DNA of 64,000 nt. Source: Thermoleophilia bacterium. Its GTDB lineage: Bacteria > Actinomycetota > Thermoleophilia > Gaiellales > SKUG01. The position numbers were made by a program, and so were the translations under genes. The stretch spans positions 1-64,000 of the forward strand of contig JAOPYQ010000042.1 of the NCBI GenBank assembly GCA_025964555.1. Direction: 5' to 3'. Shown here piece after piece: positions 42,570 to 49,714 of this stretch. Every line of letters starts with the position of its first letter. The first letter of the stretch is position 1. The notes below the pieces were generated by a model, which saw only the letters and a program-made list of their open reading frames with translations, ran no database searches and was not told the DNA's origin.

Positions 42570-44015
42570 ATGGCAGGCCGAGACCAGCTCGCCGCACTCG
42601 AGCCCCAGCGCACGCACCTGACCGAGCTGCTGGGCGACGACGCGGCCTCGACGTGGCTCGTCGGTGGCGTCGTGCGCGACGCGCTGCTCGGCCGTCCGCT
42701 GCTCGACGTGGACCTGGCCACCGGCGCCGACCCCGAACGTGTCGCGCGGCGCATCGCGAAGGTCGCGGGCGGCACCGCGTTCCCGCTGGGTGAACGACCC
42801 GGTGGCGAGCGCGGCCTGTGGCGGGTGGCGACGACGACCGCGTCGGGTGACGACGTGCAGTACGACGTCTGCGCCTTGCGCGGCGGCGCGATCGAGACCG
42901 ATGTCGCGGAGCGGGACTTCGCAGCCAATGCGCTCGCGCTGCCGATCGCAGGCGACGGCGTGCAGGTCGTCGACCTGCACGGTGGGCTCGAGGACATCGA
43001 GCACAAGCGCCTGCGCATGGTCTCGAGTGCCGCCCTCGACGATGATCCGCTGCGCATGCTGCGCGCCGCGCGCATCGCCCACCTGCTCGACTGGAGGATC
43101 GACGACGCGACCGTCGCCGCCATCCGCGAGCGGTCCGCGCGCGCGATCGAGCCCGCGGGCGAGCGCACGTTCCACGAGCTCGGGCTGCTCCTGCTGCATC
43201 CCGAGGCGCGCCGCGGCTGGCGCCTGCTCGAGACGCTCGGCCTCGACGCAGTGCTGCTGCCCGAACTCGACGCGTGTCGCGACATGCGCCAGAGCCGCTT
43301 CCATCACCTCGACGTGCACGACCACACGCTCGCCGTGCTCGACAACTGCGAGGACATCGTCGAGGCGACCGACTTCTGGCTGCCGCTGCCCGCCGAGCCC
43401 GGCCTCGTGCGCACGCCCTGGAGCGAGGACCAGCGACTCGTCATCCTGCTCGCCGCGCTCGCGCACGACCTGGGCAAGCCCGCGACGCGCACGGAGCGCG
43501 AGGACGGCCGCGTGGGCTTCGTCGGGCATGACGATGTCGGCCGCACGATCGTCGACACCCTCGCGGAGCGCTGGAAGTGGTCGACGCACATGCGCCGCTC
43601 GGTAGGGCAGCTCGTCGGCACCCACCTCGCGCTCGGCTTCCTGCTCCACACCGATCGCAGCCTGCGCGAGCGCTGGCGCCTGCGTCGTCACTTTGGCGAT
43701 GTCGTGCCCGAGGCCGTCGTGCTGAGCGTGGGCGACCGCCTCGCCACGAGCGGTCTCGACGATCGCCGCCGCTGGGTGCGCGCCCACATGGACCTCGCGC
43801 GCGAGGTGTGGACCGACCACTGGCGTGAGGTGCGCGACGGCATCCCCGAGCCACTGCTCGACGGGACGGAGATCGCGGCCGCGGCGGGCATCGAGCCCGG
43901 CCCGCAGCTCGGCGAGCTCGTGACGGCACTGGCGGAGGCGCAGGCTGTGCGCGAGGTCGCGACGCGCGATGCCGCGAGCGAATTCATCCGCGCGTTCGTC
44001 GCCGATCGAGCCTGA
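42570..44015 (+). CDS. CCA-adding enzyme / poly(A) polymerase family protein with HD domain
   Basis: 481 residues. The nucleotidyltransferase head is WLVGGVVRDALLGRPLLDVD followed by LAT (GG...DxD), then RDFAANALALPI, the RNA-binding core DDDPLRMLRAARIA, and an HD hydrolase domain with HHLDVHDHTLAVL and LAALAHDLGKPATR. This layout fits tRNA nucleotidyltransferases that maintain the 3' CCA end. ATG 42570 lies 10 nt behind GGAGGG and 5 bp after the alr stop, so it is in the nnr-alr operon. Confidence 0.92.
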   Translation: MAGRDQLAALEPQRTHLTELLGDDAASTWLVGGVVRDALLGRPLLDVDLATGADPERVARRIAKVAGGTAFPLGERPGGERGLWRVATTTASGDDVQYDVCALRGGAIETDVAERDFAANALALPIAGDGVQVVDLHGGLEDIEHKRLRMVSSAALDDDPLRMLRAARIAHLLDWRIDDATVAAIRERSARAIEPAGERTFHELGLLLLHPEARRGWRLLETLGLDAVLLPELDACRDMRQSRFHHLDVHDHTLAVLDNCEDIVEATDFWLPLPAEPGLVRTPWSEDQRLVILLAALAHDLGKPATRTEREDGRVGFVGHDDVGRTIVDTLAERWKWSTHMRRSVGQLVGTHLALGFLLHTDRSLRERWRLRRHFGDVVPEAVVLSVGDRLATSGLDDRRRWVRAHMDLAREVWTDHWREVRDGIPEPLLDGTEIAAAAGIEPGPQLGELVTALAEAQAVREVATRDAASEFIRAFVADRA

Positions 44016-44036
44016 TCCCAGGACGGGATCGAGCGG

Positions 44037-44198
44037 TCAGCGGATCCAGAGCCCGACGGCCATGACCACGCAGATCACGGCACCGACGAGCGGCACGTAG
44101 CTCCAGTCCGCCATGAACGCGGCGCCACGCTCACGCTGCCAGATGGACCAGAGCCATCCGGCGACGAGAATTGCTGCGAGAACGAGGAGGGACGTCAT
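44037..44198 (-). CDS. Two-helix small membrane protein
   Basis: 53 residues: two hydrophobic helices (LLVLAAILVAGWLWSIW and VPLVGAVICVVMAVGLWI) joined by a short charged loop. No ribosome site precedes ATG 44198; an in-frame ATG at 44225 would add nine residues. Function unknown. Divergent from the CvpA-CAP gene. Confidence 0.6.
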   Translation of the reverse strand: MTSLLVLAAILVAGWLWSIWQRERGAAFMADWSYVPLVGAVICVVMAVGLWIR

Positions 44199-44244
44199 GT
44201 GTGGAATGTCCGGTGATCGACGCATCTGCGACCGGCCCACCGGG

Positions 44245-44250
44245 TAGCCT
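44245..44250 (+). promoter_or_regulatory. -10 box before the leader ORF
   Basis: GGGTAGCCT; TAGCCT ends 7 nt before ATG 44258. Confidence 0.55.
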
Positions 44251-44257
44251 TGGCGCG

Positions 44258-44308
44258 ATGATACCCCTCTCGTCGGCGTTCCCATCCTGCGTGGAGCCGC
44301 CCGCTTGA
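44258..44308 (+). CDS. 16-codon leaderless upstream ORF coupled to the CvpA-CAP gene
   Basis: ATG 44258 lies 7 nt after TAGCCT. It reads MIPLSSAFPSCVEPPA and its TGA (44306-44308) overlaps the TTG start of the next gene (TTGA). The main frame has no ATG or GTG between the upstream TAG (44245) and the TTG, so ribosomes finishing this ORF may restart on the TTG. Alternatively a sequencing indel splits a longer N-terminus. Confidence 0.45.
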   Translation: MIPLSSAFPSCVEPPA

Positions 44309-45459
44309 TTGGCGGGCTGCTCATCGACGCCATGGTCATCGGGGCCGTGGTCGCATTCGCGTGGGCAGCCACGATGCTCGGGGGACTCTCTACGCTCTTC
44401 CGGCTCGGCGAAGCGATCGCGGCGTTCTCGGTCGCCGCGCTGCTGCGCGACCCGGCCGGCAGCGTCATCCACGAGTTCATCGGCACGAGCGAGGACTTCA
44501 GTCGCCTCATCGGCATGGGCCTCGTGGGGCTCGCCACATACATCGGCGCGAACCGGCTGTTCACGTGGTGGCGCGGCAATCGCGAGGCGGCGCGCAACTC
44601 TGACGTGGAGACGCACGAGGACATCGTCGACGAGGACCCGCTCGACTCCGTGGCCCTTGCACGCTTCGCGGGCGGCGCGCTCGGGCTGGGCTGGGCGCTG
44701 CTGTTCGTGTCGCTGCTCGTGCTGCAGCCGGCGAGCACCGTCGTGTCGCGCGCGGCGATCGCTTCGCGCGTCGGGGGACAGCTCATCGACCAGGAGCAGG
44801 CGCTGCGCTGGCTCAACGAAGGCTTCCCGCACTACACCCAGGCGCTGCCGAAGGGCACGCTCGGCGCGGTCGTGGGCGAGACGCGATCGCTGCCGATGCG
44901 CGAGCCGGTGGAAGCGACCGAGCGTGCGCGCGACCACGACCAGCTGCTGCGCCGCATCAACGGCCTGCGTCGTGACCAGCGCTCGCGAGTGCTGGCGTTC
45001 AACCCGGACATCGCAGCCGTTGCCCGTCGCCACGCGATCGGGCTGGCCGAGGAGCAGACGCTCTCGTACTCGGACACGGGTGGGGCCAAGCTCGACGATC
45101 GCGTGAAGGCGGCGCTCGGTGAGGCCGTGGGCGAGTTCACCGACGACGTCGGGATCGAGGTCGCGTGGGCCCACGATCCGGCGACCGCGTATCGCGGCCT
45201 GCTCGACAGCAGGCGTGCCCAGACCGAGATCCGCGATCCGAAGTGGAGCGAGGTCGGCATCGGGGTCGCCGACGCCGGCTGGTTCAACGGGCGCATCTAC
45301 GTGCTGTTGCTGGTCTCGCACAAGTCCGCCGAGGCGACGCGGGACGAGCAGCTCGCCGCAGAGGGCGACCCTGGCGCCGCGGCTGCTGCAGGCATCGTCG
45401 AGGAATCTGGCGTCGTGGAGGACACCACCGCTAGCGCCGTCGACGAGACGGACGGCTGA
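44305..45459 (+). CDS. CvpA-like membrane protein fused to a CAP/SCP domain
   Basis: 384 residues from TTG 44305. Residues 1-~165 carry four hydrophobic helices in a CvpA/colicin-V-production-like arrangement (IGGLLIDAMVIGAVVAFAWA, TLFRLGEAIAAFSVAALL, LIGMGLVGLATYIGA, ALGLGWALLFVSLLVL). Residues ~215-340 form a CAP/SCP (CRISP/PR-1) domain: INGLRRDQRSRVLAFNPDIA, AVARRHAIGLAEEQTLSYSD, SEVGIGVADAGWFNGRIYVL. In actinobacteria such fusions are thought to act at the envelope. The tail is acidic. No normal ribosome site; see the upstream ORF. Confidence 0.85.
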   Translation: MIGGLLIDAMVIGAVVAFAWAATMLGGLSTLFRLGEAIAAFSVAALLRDPAGSVIHEFIGTSEDFSRLIGMGLVGLATYIGANRLFTWWRGNREAARNSDVETHEDIVDEDPLDSVALARFAGGALGLGWALLFVSLLVLQPASTVVSRAAIASRVGGQLIDQEQALRWLNEGFPHYTQALPKGTLGAVVGETRSLPMREPVEATERARDHDQLLRRINGLRRDQRSRVLAFNPDIAAVARRHAIGLAEEQTLSYSDTGGAKLDDRVKAALGEAVGEFTDDVGIEVAWAHDPATAYRGLLDSRRAQTEIRDPKWSEVGIGVADAGWFNGRIYVLLLVSHKSAEATRDEQLAAEGDPGAAAAAGIVEESGVVEDTTASAVDETDG

Positions 45460-45485
45460 GCGAGCCACCGCGCGACCGACGACGA

Positions 45486-45513
45486 GCGGGCCGGACCCCA
45501 GGGCCCGACCCGC
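45486..45513. terminator. Bidirectional stem-loop between convergent genes
   Basis: GCGGG-c-CGG-a-CCC pairs with GGG-c-CCG-a-CCCGC around CA, with two single mismatches, between stops at 45459 and 45540. Confidence 0.55.
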
Positions 45514-45539
45514 ATCGTCGATCTGACTGACCTGAGCGG

Positions 45540-45923
45540 CTAGAAGAGCCCGCCGAGACCGAGGCTTCCGAAGAAGCCGCTCGAGCTGCCGAGCAGCGAA
45601 CTGCCGAGCATCGAGGCCGCGTACGGGTTGTAGGCGCTGGCGACCGGGCTGTAGCCGTAGCCGCCCATCTGTCCGCCAAAACCACCCATCACGGCGTACG
45701 GGTTCTTCATGCGCTCCTCGAGACGTGCGCGCTCGATGCGCTCGTTCGCGAGGGCTCGCTCATATCCGAGCTGCAGGCTCGACACCTGTCGCTGCGTCGT
45801 GAGCTTGCTGTTGTAGTACGTGGCCGCGCTGACGGCGCCGCCCTGCATACCGAGCCCGTTCATCCCGAACCGGTTCATGCCGAGACCGCCGTACTGCGGG
45901 TAGACGCGAATGCGAATTGCCAT
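45540..45923 (-). CDS. Small Gly/Met/Tyr-rich protein, unknown function
   Basis: 127 residues. The N-terminal GGLGMNRFGMNGLGMQGG is followed by a charged helix (YERALANERIERARLEERMK) and a Gly/Ser/Tyr/Phe tail (YGYSPVASAYNPYAASMLG through GSLGLGGLF). No signal peptide. GGAGG lies 10 nt before ATG 45923. Its composition suggests a self-associating or surface-binding peptide; no family recognised. Confidence 0.75.
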   Translation of the reverse strand: MAIRIRVYPQYGGLGMNRFGMNGLGMQGGAVSAATYYNSKLTTQRQVSSLQLGYERALANERIERARLEERMKNPYAVMGGFGGQMGGYGYSPVASAYNPYAASMLGSSLLGSSSGFFGSLGLGGLF

Positions 45924-46122
45924 GTTGCCTTGACCTCCTGGAGGCCGGGCGAGTGCGAGTCGCGCGGCGTCCGTTCGTTGCCTGGTGGTTCAGCTCACCA
46001 TGACCTGTGCGAGGGCACGGTGATCCGTCACCCGCCTGTCGTGTCCCGGTGTCGCCGTTGTCATCACGCAGCGACGGCGTTGGCACCTCACGGCCGCGCG
46101 TGTGGCCGCAAGGGGGTCGCGC

Positions 46123-46214
46123 GGGGCATGTGCGCCATGGATGTCACGAGCGGTGTGACGAACATGACGCACATGCCCCCGGCGCGGCTTCCCGGCGCGG
46201 CTTCACGGCGCGGC
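46123..46214. repeat. Long imperfect hairpin plus 13-bp tandem repeats in the 45924-46272 intergenic region
   Basis: GGGGCATGTGCG (46123-46134) pairs perfectly with CGCACATGCCCC (46168-46179); inside, CATG pairs with CATG and GTCAC with GTGAC. Directly after come three copies of CGGCGCGGC(TTC) at 13-bp steps (46180-46214). The rest of the interval shows nothing I can name. Confidence 0.6.
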
Positions 46215-46272
46215 ACGCTGCCCGCTTCACGCGCCACGCTTCACGCAGGCACAGGGTGGGAAGGCCCCGCAC

Positions 46273-47112
46273 GTGGGGAGCACGCTCGGCATCCAGGGGA
46301 TCGACACCGATGGCATGACCTCGGCGGCGCGGCTGTACCAGTGGCTCGTGCAGGCAGGGTCGGCCGTGAACCGCCTCGTGAACCCCAACCCGGATCGCCT
46401 CGGCGCGCCACTGCCACCGTCGGCGCGCGCCGCGAAGGGCGTCGCGTTCGCCGAACCGATCGTGCTGGTGGGCGGCTACGCATCGATGACCAAGTCACTC
46501 GAGCCACTCGCCGCGTCGCTGCGCGCCGACGGCTTCACCGTGTTCGTCTTCGACGTGCCCAACAACGGACTGGCGGACGTTCGACACTCGGCGCGCCAGC
46601 TGGGCGCCTTCGTCGCCGATGTCCGTCGCCGCACGGGAGCGGCACGGGTCGACGTGATCGCCCACAGCGCCGGCGGCATCGTCTCGCGCGCGTGGGCGCA
46701 GCTGCAGGGCGGCGCGGCATCGCTCGACCAGCTCGTGACGATCGCCACGCCCCACCACGGCGTGGTGCTGCTGCGCTCCAACGTCGTGAACTCGATCGCG
46801 GACTCGCAGCTCGGCCGGTGGCTGGCCGGCGGCTCGACGAGCCAGCTGCTGTACGGCTCCGCACTGATGCGCGAGCTCGACGCGTCCTTCGGTTCCCTCG
46901 CGCGCGCGGGCGCGCGACTCACGTCGGTGTACGTCGACGGCTACGACGGCCTGCTCTCGCCGCTCGACACGGCCGTCGTGGAAGGCGCCGAGAACATCAA
47001 GCTCGACCATCCCGGACACTCCGTGCGCGACGCCCACCTCGGCCACTTCACCCTGCACCGTCGCAGCGACCGCGTGTACGAAGTCGTGCGCGACGTGCTG
47101 CTGCGTCACTGA
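46273..47112 (+). CDS. Alpha/beta hydrolase, lipase-like
   Basis: 279 residues. IVLVGGYASM is the oxyanion-hole strand, VDVIAHSAGGIVSRAW contains the nucleophile elbow (AHSAGG), VYVDGYDGLLSPLD the acid region, and GHFTLH the catalytic His, in the order of lipase class 2/palmitoyl thioesterase-like hydrolases. No signal peptide is obvious. GTG 46273 follows GGGAAGG by about 9 nt. The stop overlaps that of the convergent methyltransferase by 7 bp. Confidence 0.85.
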   Translation: MGSTLGIQGIDTDGMTSAARLYQWLVQAGSAVNRLVNPNPDRLGAPLPPSARAAKGVAFAEPIVLVGGYASMTKSLEPLAASLRADGFTVFVFDVPNNGLADVRHSARQLGAFVADVRRRTGAARVDVIAHSAGGIVSRAWAQLQGGAASLDQLVTIATPHHGVVLLRSNVVNSIADSQLGRWLAGGSTSQLLYGSALMRELDASFGSLARAGARLTSVYVDGYDGLLSPLDTAVVEGAENIKLDHPGHSVRDAHLGHFTLHRRSDRVYEVVRDVLLRH

Positions 47113-47975
47113 GCGCGCCGCGCCACCCAGATCGAATCGTCGTCGTCGGGGCCGAGCGGGCGTCCGTTGAACCAGCCGTAGGTGCCGTCGATCTCGAAGC
47201 CGGCGTCGGTGAGCGAGATCGCCCAGCGCTCGGCGGGGACGAGCTGCAGGTCCAGGCGCGTGATGCGCTCATGCGTGCCATCGGGCGGGTCCGCCAACGG
47301 AAGTGCATCCAGCTGGCGTCCGCGACGCGATTTCTTCCAGCGACATCGAACGTCGACCTCGAGCTTGAGCCCGCCCGGCTCGGCAGCCAGCTCGGGGAGG
47401 TAGGTCGCGCGCTCCTGGAAGCGCCAGCGACCACCCTTGGTGAGCTCCTCGCGCCGGTGCAGCCAGCGCCCGTGCGTGACCTCGACCTGTGGAGCGGACG
47501 GGTGGAACACGTCGTACGCGACCACCCCGCCAGGACGAAGCACCTCGCGGATCGCGGCAAGGACCGCGTCGCGCTCCGGGGTGACGTGCAGCATCCCGCG
47601 AAACGGCACGAGCACGATGTCGGCAGTGCCGGCGGGCACGAGCTCGGCGAGCTTGCGCATGTCGCCGAGCACGGCGCAGGTCCGCGTGTCGACATCCGCA
47701 CCCGCTGCGCGCGAGCGCAGGCGGTCGAGCTGTGCGGGTGAGGCATCGATGGCGGTGACTCGGTGCCCGGCCTGGGCGAGGGGCACCGTGATGCGGCCGG
47801 AGCCGGCACCGAGCTCGACGATGTCGAGCGTGTCGCGCCCGAGGTCGGCGGCAGCAGCTGCGACGAGCCCGAGGTAGAAGGGGAGGTCCTCGACCACCTC
47901 GGCGCACCACACGTCATAGAGCTCACCGAGCTCCTCGTACGCCTCGCCGCCACCGATTGCATCGACCGCATCCAT
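47106..47975 (-). CDS. SAM-dependent methyltransferase (class I)
   Basis: 289 residues. The SAM-binding motif IVELGAGSGRITVPLAQAGH is followed by VTAIDASPAQL (motif II acidic loop), LGDMRKL, ADIVLVPFRGMLHV (motif IV region) and LRPGGVVAYDVFHP. Substrate unknown. ATG 47975 lies 7 nt after minus-strand TACGCT (plus strand 47983-47988), with no ribosome site, so it is probably leaderless; longer in-frame readings upstream are spurious. Confidence 0.92.
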   Translation of the reverse strand: MDAVDAIGGGEAYEELGELYDVWCAEVVEDLPFYLGLVAAAAADLGRDTLDIVELGAGSGRITVPLAQAGHRVTAIDASPAQLDRLRSRAAGADVDTRTCAVLGDMRKLAELVPAGTADIVLVPFRGMLHVTPERDAVLAAIREVLRPGGVVAYDVFHPSAPQVEVTHGRWLHRREELTKGGRWRFQERATYLPELAAEPGGLKLEVDVRCRWKKSRRGRQLDALPLADPPDGTHERITRLDLQLVPAERWAISLTDAGFEIDGTYGWFNGRPLGPDDDDSIWVARRAQ

Positions 47976-48003
47976 GCAGGGGAGCGTACCGGTCGGCGCG
48001 TGC

Positions 48004-48366
48004 CTAGCGTCGGCGCAGCACGATGGTCGCGCCGGCCGCCAGGCCCGCCCAGCCGGCGATCGCGTCGACCGTCGACGAGGTCGTGACGAGTCCGGGCGAT
48101 GCCTCGATGCTCGTGGCGAGGCGCGACATGCCGTCGAGCGCGTCGGCGACGGCCGGGACCATGTTCGTCGCCTGGCTGCGCCTCGATGCCACGAGTCGGT
48201 CCAGGCCTGCCGAGGTGAGGTCGGCGATGTCGTGGAGCTCGCCCACGACCGTCGCCGCCGTGACCAGTCGCGCGGAGCTCGCATCCGAGAGCGTCGCGGC
48301 GAGGGCGCCCAGCCGCGCGCTGACGCCGGAGAAGACGTCTCGGACACTGGTGGTGGCGGCGCTCAA
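48004..48366 (-). CDS. Small hypothetical protein with C-terminal membrane segment
   Basis: 120 residues from a proposed TTG at 48366, placed by GCAAGGAT six bases upstream. A helical Ser/Ala-rich body (VRDVFSGVSARLGALAATLS and following) ends in AGWAGLAAGATIVLRRR, a likely single tail anchor. Divergent from pheS with ~100 bp between. The start and the gene itself are moderately supported; no family recognised. Confidence 0.55.
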   Translation of the reverse strand: MSAATTSVRDVFSGVSARLGALAATLSDASSARLVTAATVVGELHDIADLTSAGLDRLVASRRSQATNMVPAVADALDGMSRLATSIEASPGLVTTSSTVDAIAGWAGLAAGATIVLRRR

Positions 48367-48413
48367 GTCGATCCTTGCTCGGACGGGGGCCCGACAGCGT
48401 ACGGGCGGCGTCG

Positions 48414-48438
48414 GACGAATCGAGCGAGCTCGTTCGTC
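48414..48438. promoter_or_regulatory. Dyad in the pheS upstream region
   Basis: GACGAA...TTCGTC flank CGAGCGAGCTCG, a 25-bp imperfect dyad 19 bp upstream of the pheS -10 box. Possible operator. Confidence 0.35.
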
Positions 48439-48456
48439 TCTCGCTCCGATCGCCGG

Positions 48457-48462
48457 TAGGCT
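48457..48462 (+). promoter_or_regulatory. -10 box for leaderless pheS
   Basis: CGGTAGGCT; TAGGCT ends 6 nt before ATG 48469; no ribosome site. Confidence 0.65.
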
Positions 48463-48468
48463 GCCCCC

Positions 48469-49578
48469 ATGGCAGACATCGACATCGACGCGCTCGCGCG
48501 CGAGGCACGCGCCGACCTGGAGGCCGCGACGACCGTCGCCGACCTCGACGCGGCGAAGATCAGGCACCTCGGCAAGAACGGGCCGATCGTGCTGCTCCTC
48601 CGCGACATCAAGGACCTGCCACCCGAGCAGCGCGGACCCGTCGGCAAGGGCGGCAACGTCGCTCGCAAGGAACTCGAAGCGCTCGCCGCGAGCCGCCACG
48701 AGGCGCTCGCATCCGCAGAGCTCGATCGCCGCCTCATCGAAGATGCGATCGACGTGTCGCTGCCGCCACGCGCGATGCCGCAGGGCACGCTGCACCTGCT
48801 CACGCAGACGCGGCGCCTGCTCGAGGACATCTTCCTCGGCATGGGCTACGACGTGATCGACGCGCCCGAGGTCGAGAACGAGTGGTACGGCTTCACTGCG
48901 CTCAACACGCCCGTCGGCCACCCCGCACGCAACCCGACCGACACCTTCTATATCGCCGGCCACGACCAGGGCGCGGGCGCCAACGACGACGCGCTCATCC
49001 TGCGCACGCAGACCTCCACGGCCCAGCTGCGCGCGATGCAGCTCACGAAGCCCCCGCTCTACGTCGTCCACCCGGGCCGCGTGTACCGCCGCGACGACAT
49101 CGACGCGACCCACTCCGACATGTTCCACCAGATGGAAGCGCTCGCCATCGACGAGGGCCTCACCCTCGCGAACCTCAAGGGGACGATCGAGTCGTTCCTG
49201 CATCGCCTGTTCGGCGACGACCTGCAGGTGCGACTGCGGACGCACTTCTTTCCGTTCACCGAGCCGTCGGTGGAGGCAGACGTTCAGTGCTTCAGCTGCG
49301 GCGGCACCGGCGATCCGAGCGCCGACGATCGCGCGAGCGGTGACTTCGACCGCTGCCGCGTGTGCCGCGGCGAGGGATGGATCGAGATCATGGGTGCCGG
49401 CATGGTGGACCCCAACGTGCTCGGCGCAGTCGACGGCTACGACGCCGACACGGTCTCGGGCTTCGCATTCGGCATCGGCATCGACCGCGTCGCGATGCTC
49501 CGCCACGGCTTCCCGGACCTGCGCATGCTCTTCCAGAACGACCTGCGCTTCGTCCGCCAGTTCGCCGGTCGCCCGTAA
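48469..49578 (+). CDS. pheS: Phenylalanyl-tRNA synthetase alpha subunit
   Basis: 369 residues. Catalytic subunit of the (alpha-beta)2 enzyme charging tRNA-Phe. Motifs: GKNGPIVLLL in the N-terminal coiled coil region, HPARNPTDTFY, LRTQTSTAQLRAM (motif 2 region), RVYRRDDIDATHSDMFHQ, FPFTEPSVEADV, GAGMVDPNVL and GFAFGIGIDRVAMLRHG (motif 3). An insertion with CFSCGGTG...CRVCRGEGW looks like a CxxCxGxG zinc loop, seen in a subset of bacterial PheS. Confidence 0.97.
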   Translation: MADIDIDALAREARADLEAATTVADLDAAKIRHLGKNGPIVLLLRDIKDLPPEQRGPVGKGGNVARKELEALAASRHEALASAELDRRLIEDAIDVSLPPRAMPQGTLHLLTQTRRLLEDIFLGMGYDVIDAPEVENEWYGFTALNTPVGHPARNPTDTFYIAGHDQGAGANDDALILRTQTSTAQLRAMQLTKPPLYVVHPGRVYRRDDIDATHSDMFHQMEALAIDEGLTLANLKGTIESFLHRLFGDDLQVRLRTHFFPFTEPSVEADVQCFSCGGTGDPSADDRASGDFDRCRVCRGEGWIEIMGAGMVDPNVLGAVDGYDADTVSGFAFGIGIDRVAMLRHGFPDLRMLFQNDLRFVRQFAGRP

Positions 49579-49612
49579 CACGCCACGTCACCATCGAGGA
49601 TCGACTGACACC

Positions 49613-49714
49613 ATGACGAACCGACGAAGTGAGAGTCACGCACGAGCTTGCCCGTGCATGACCGAACGAGGAGATTCGCTGCGAGCGATCTCCTGCAAGG
49701 AGATCTGCTCGTGA
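49613..49714 (+). CDS. 33-residue ORF between pheS and pheT, overlapping the pheT start
   Basis: ATG 49613, with GAGGAT about 11 nt upstream, to TGA 49712-49714, which overlaps the pheT GTG (GTGA). The peptide is Cys- and Arg-rich (RACPCM..., ISCKEICS) and has no Phe. Its translation would run through the hairpin that hides the pheT ribosome site. It could be a leader peptide for pheT; real translation is unproven. Confidence 0.45.
   Translation: MTNRRSESHARACPCMTERGDSLRAISCKEICS
49669..49705 (+). promoter_or_regulatory. Alternative hairpins sequestering the pheT ribosome site
   Basis: GATCTCCT-GCA-AGGAGATC (49687-49705) is a perfect 8-bp hairpin whose 3' arm contains the AAGGAG ribosome site of pheT. 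The ATCTCC arm can instead pair with AGGAGAT at 49669-49675, freeing the site: two mutually exclusive structures. Confidence 0.55.
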
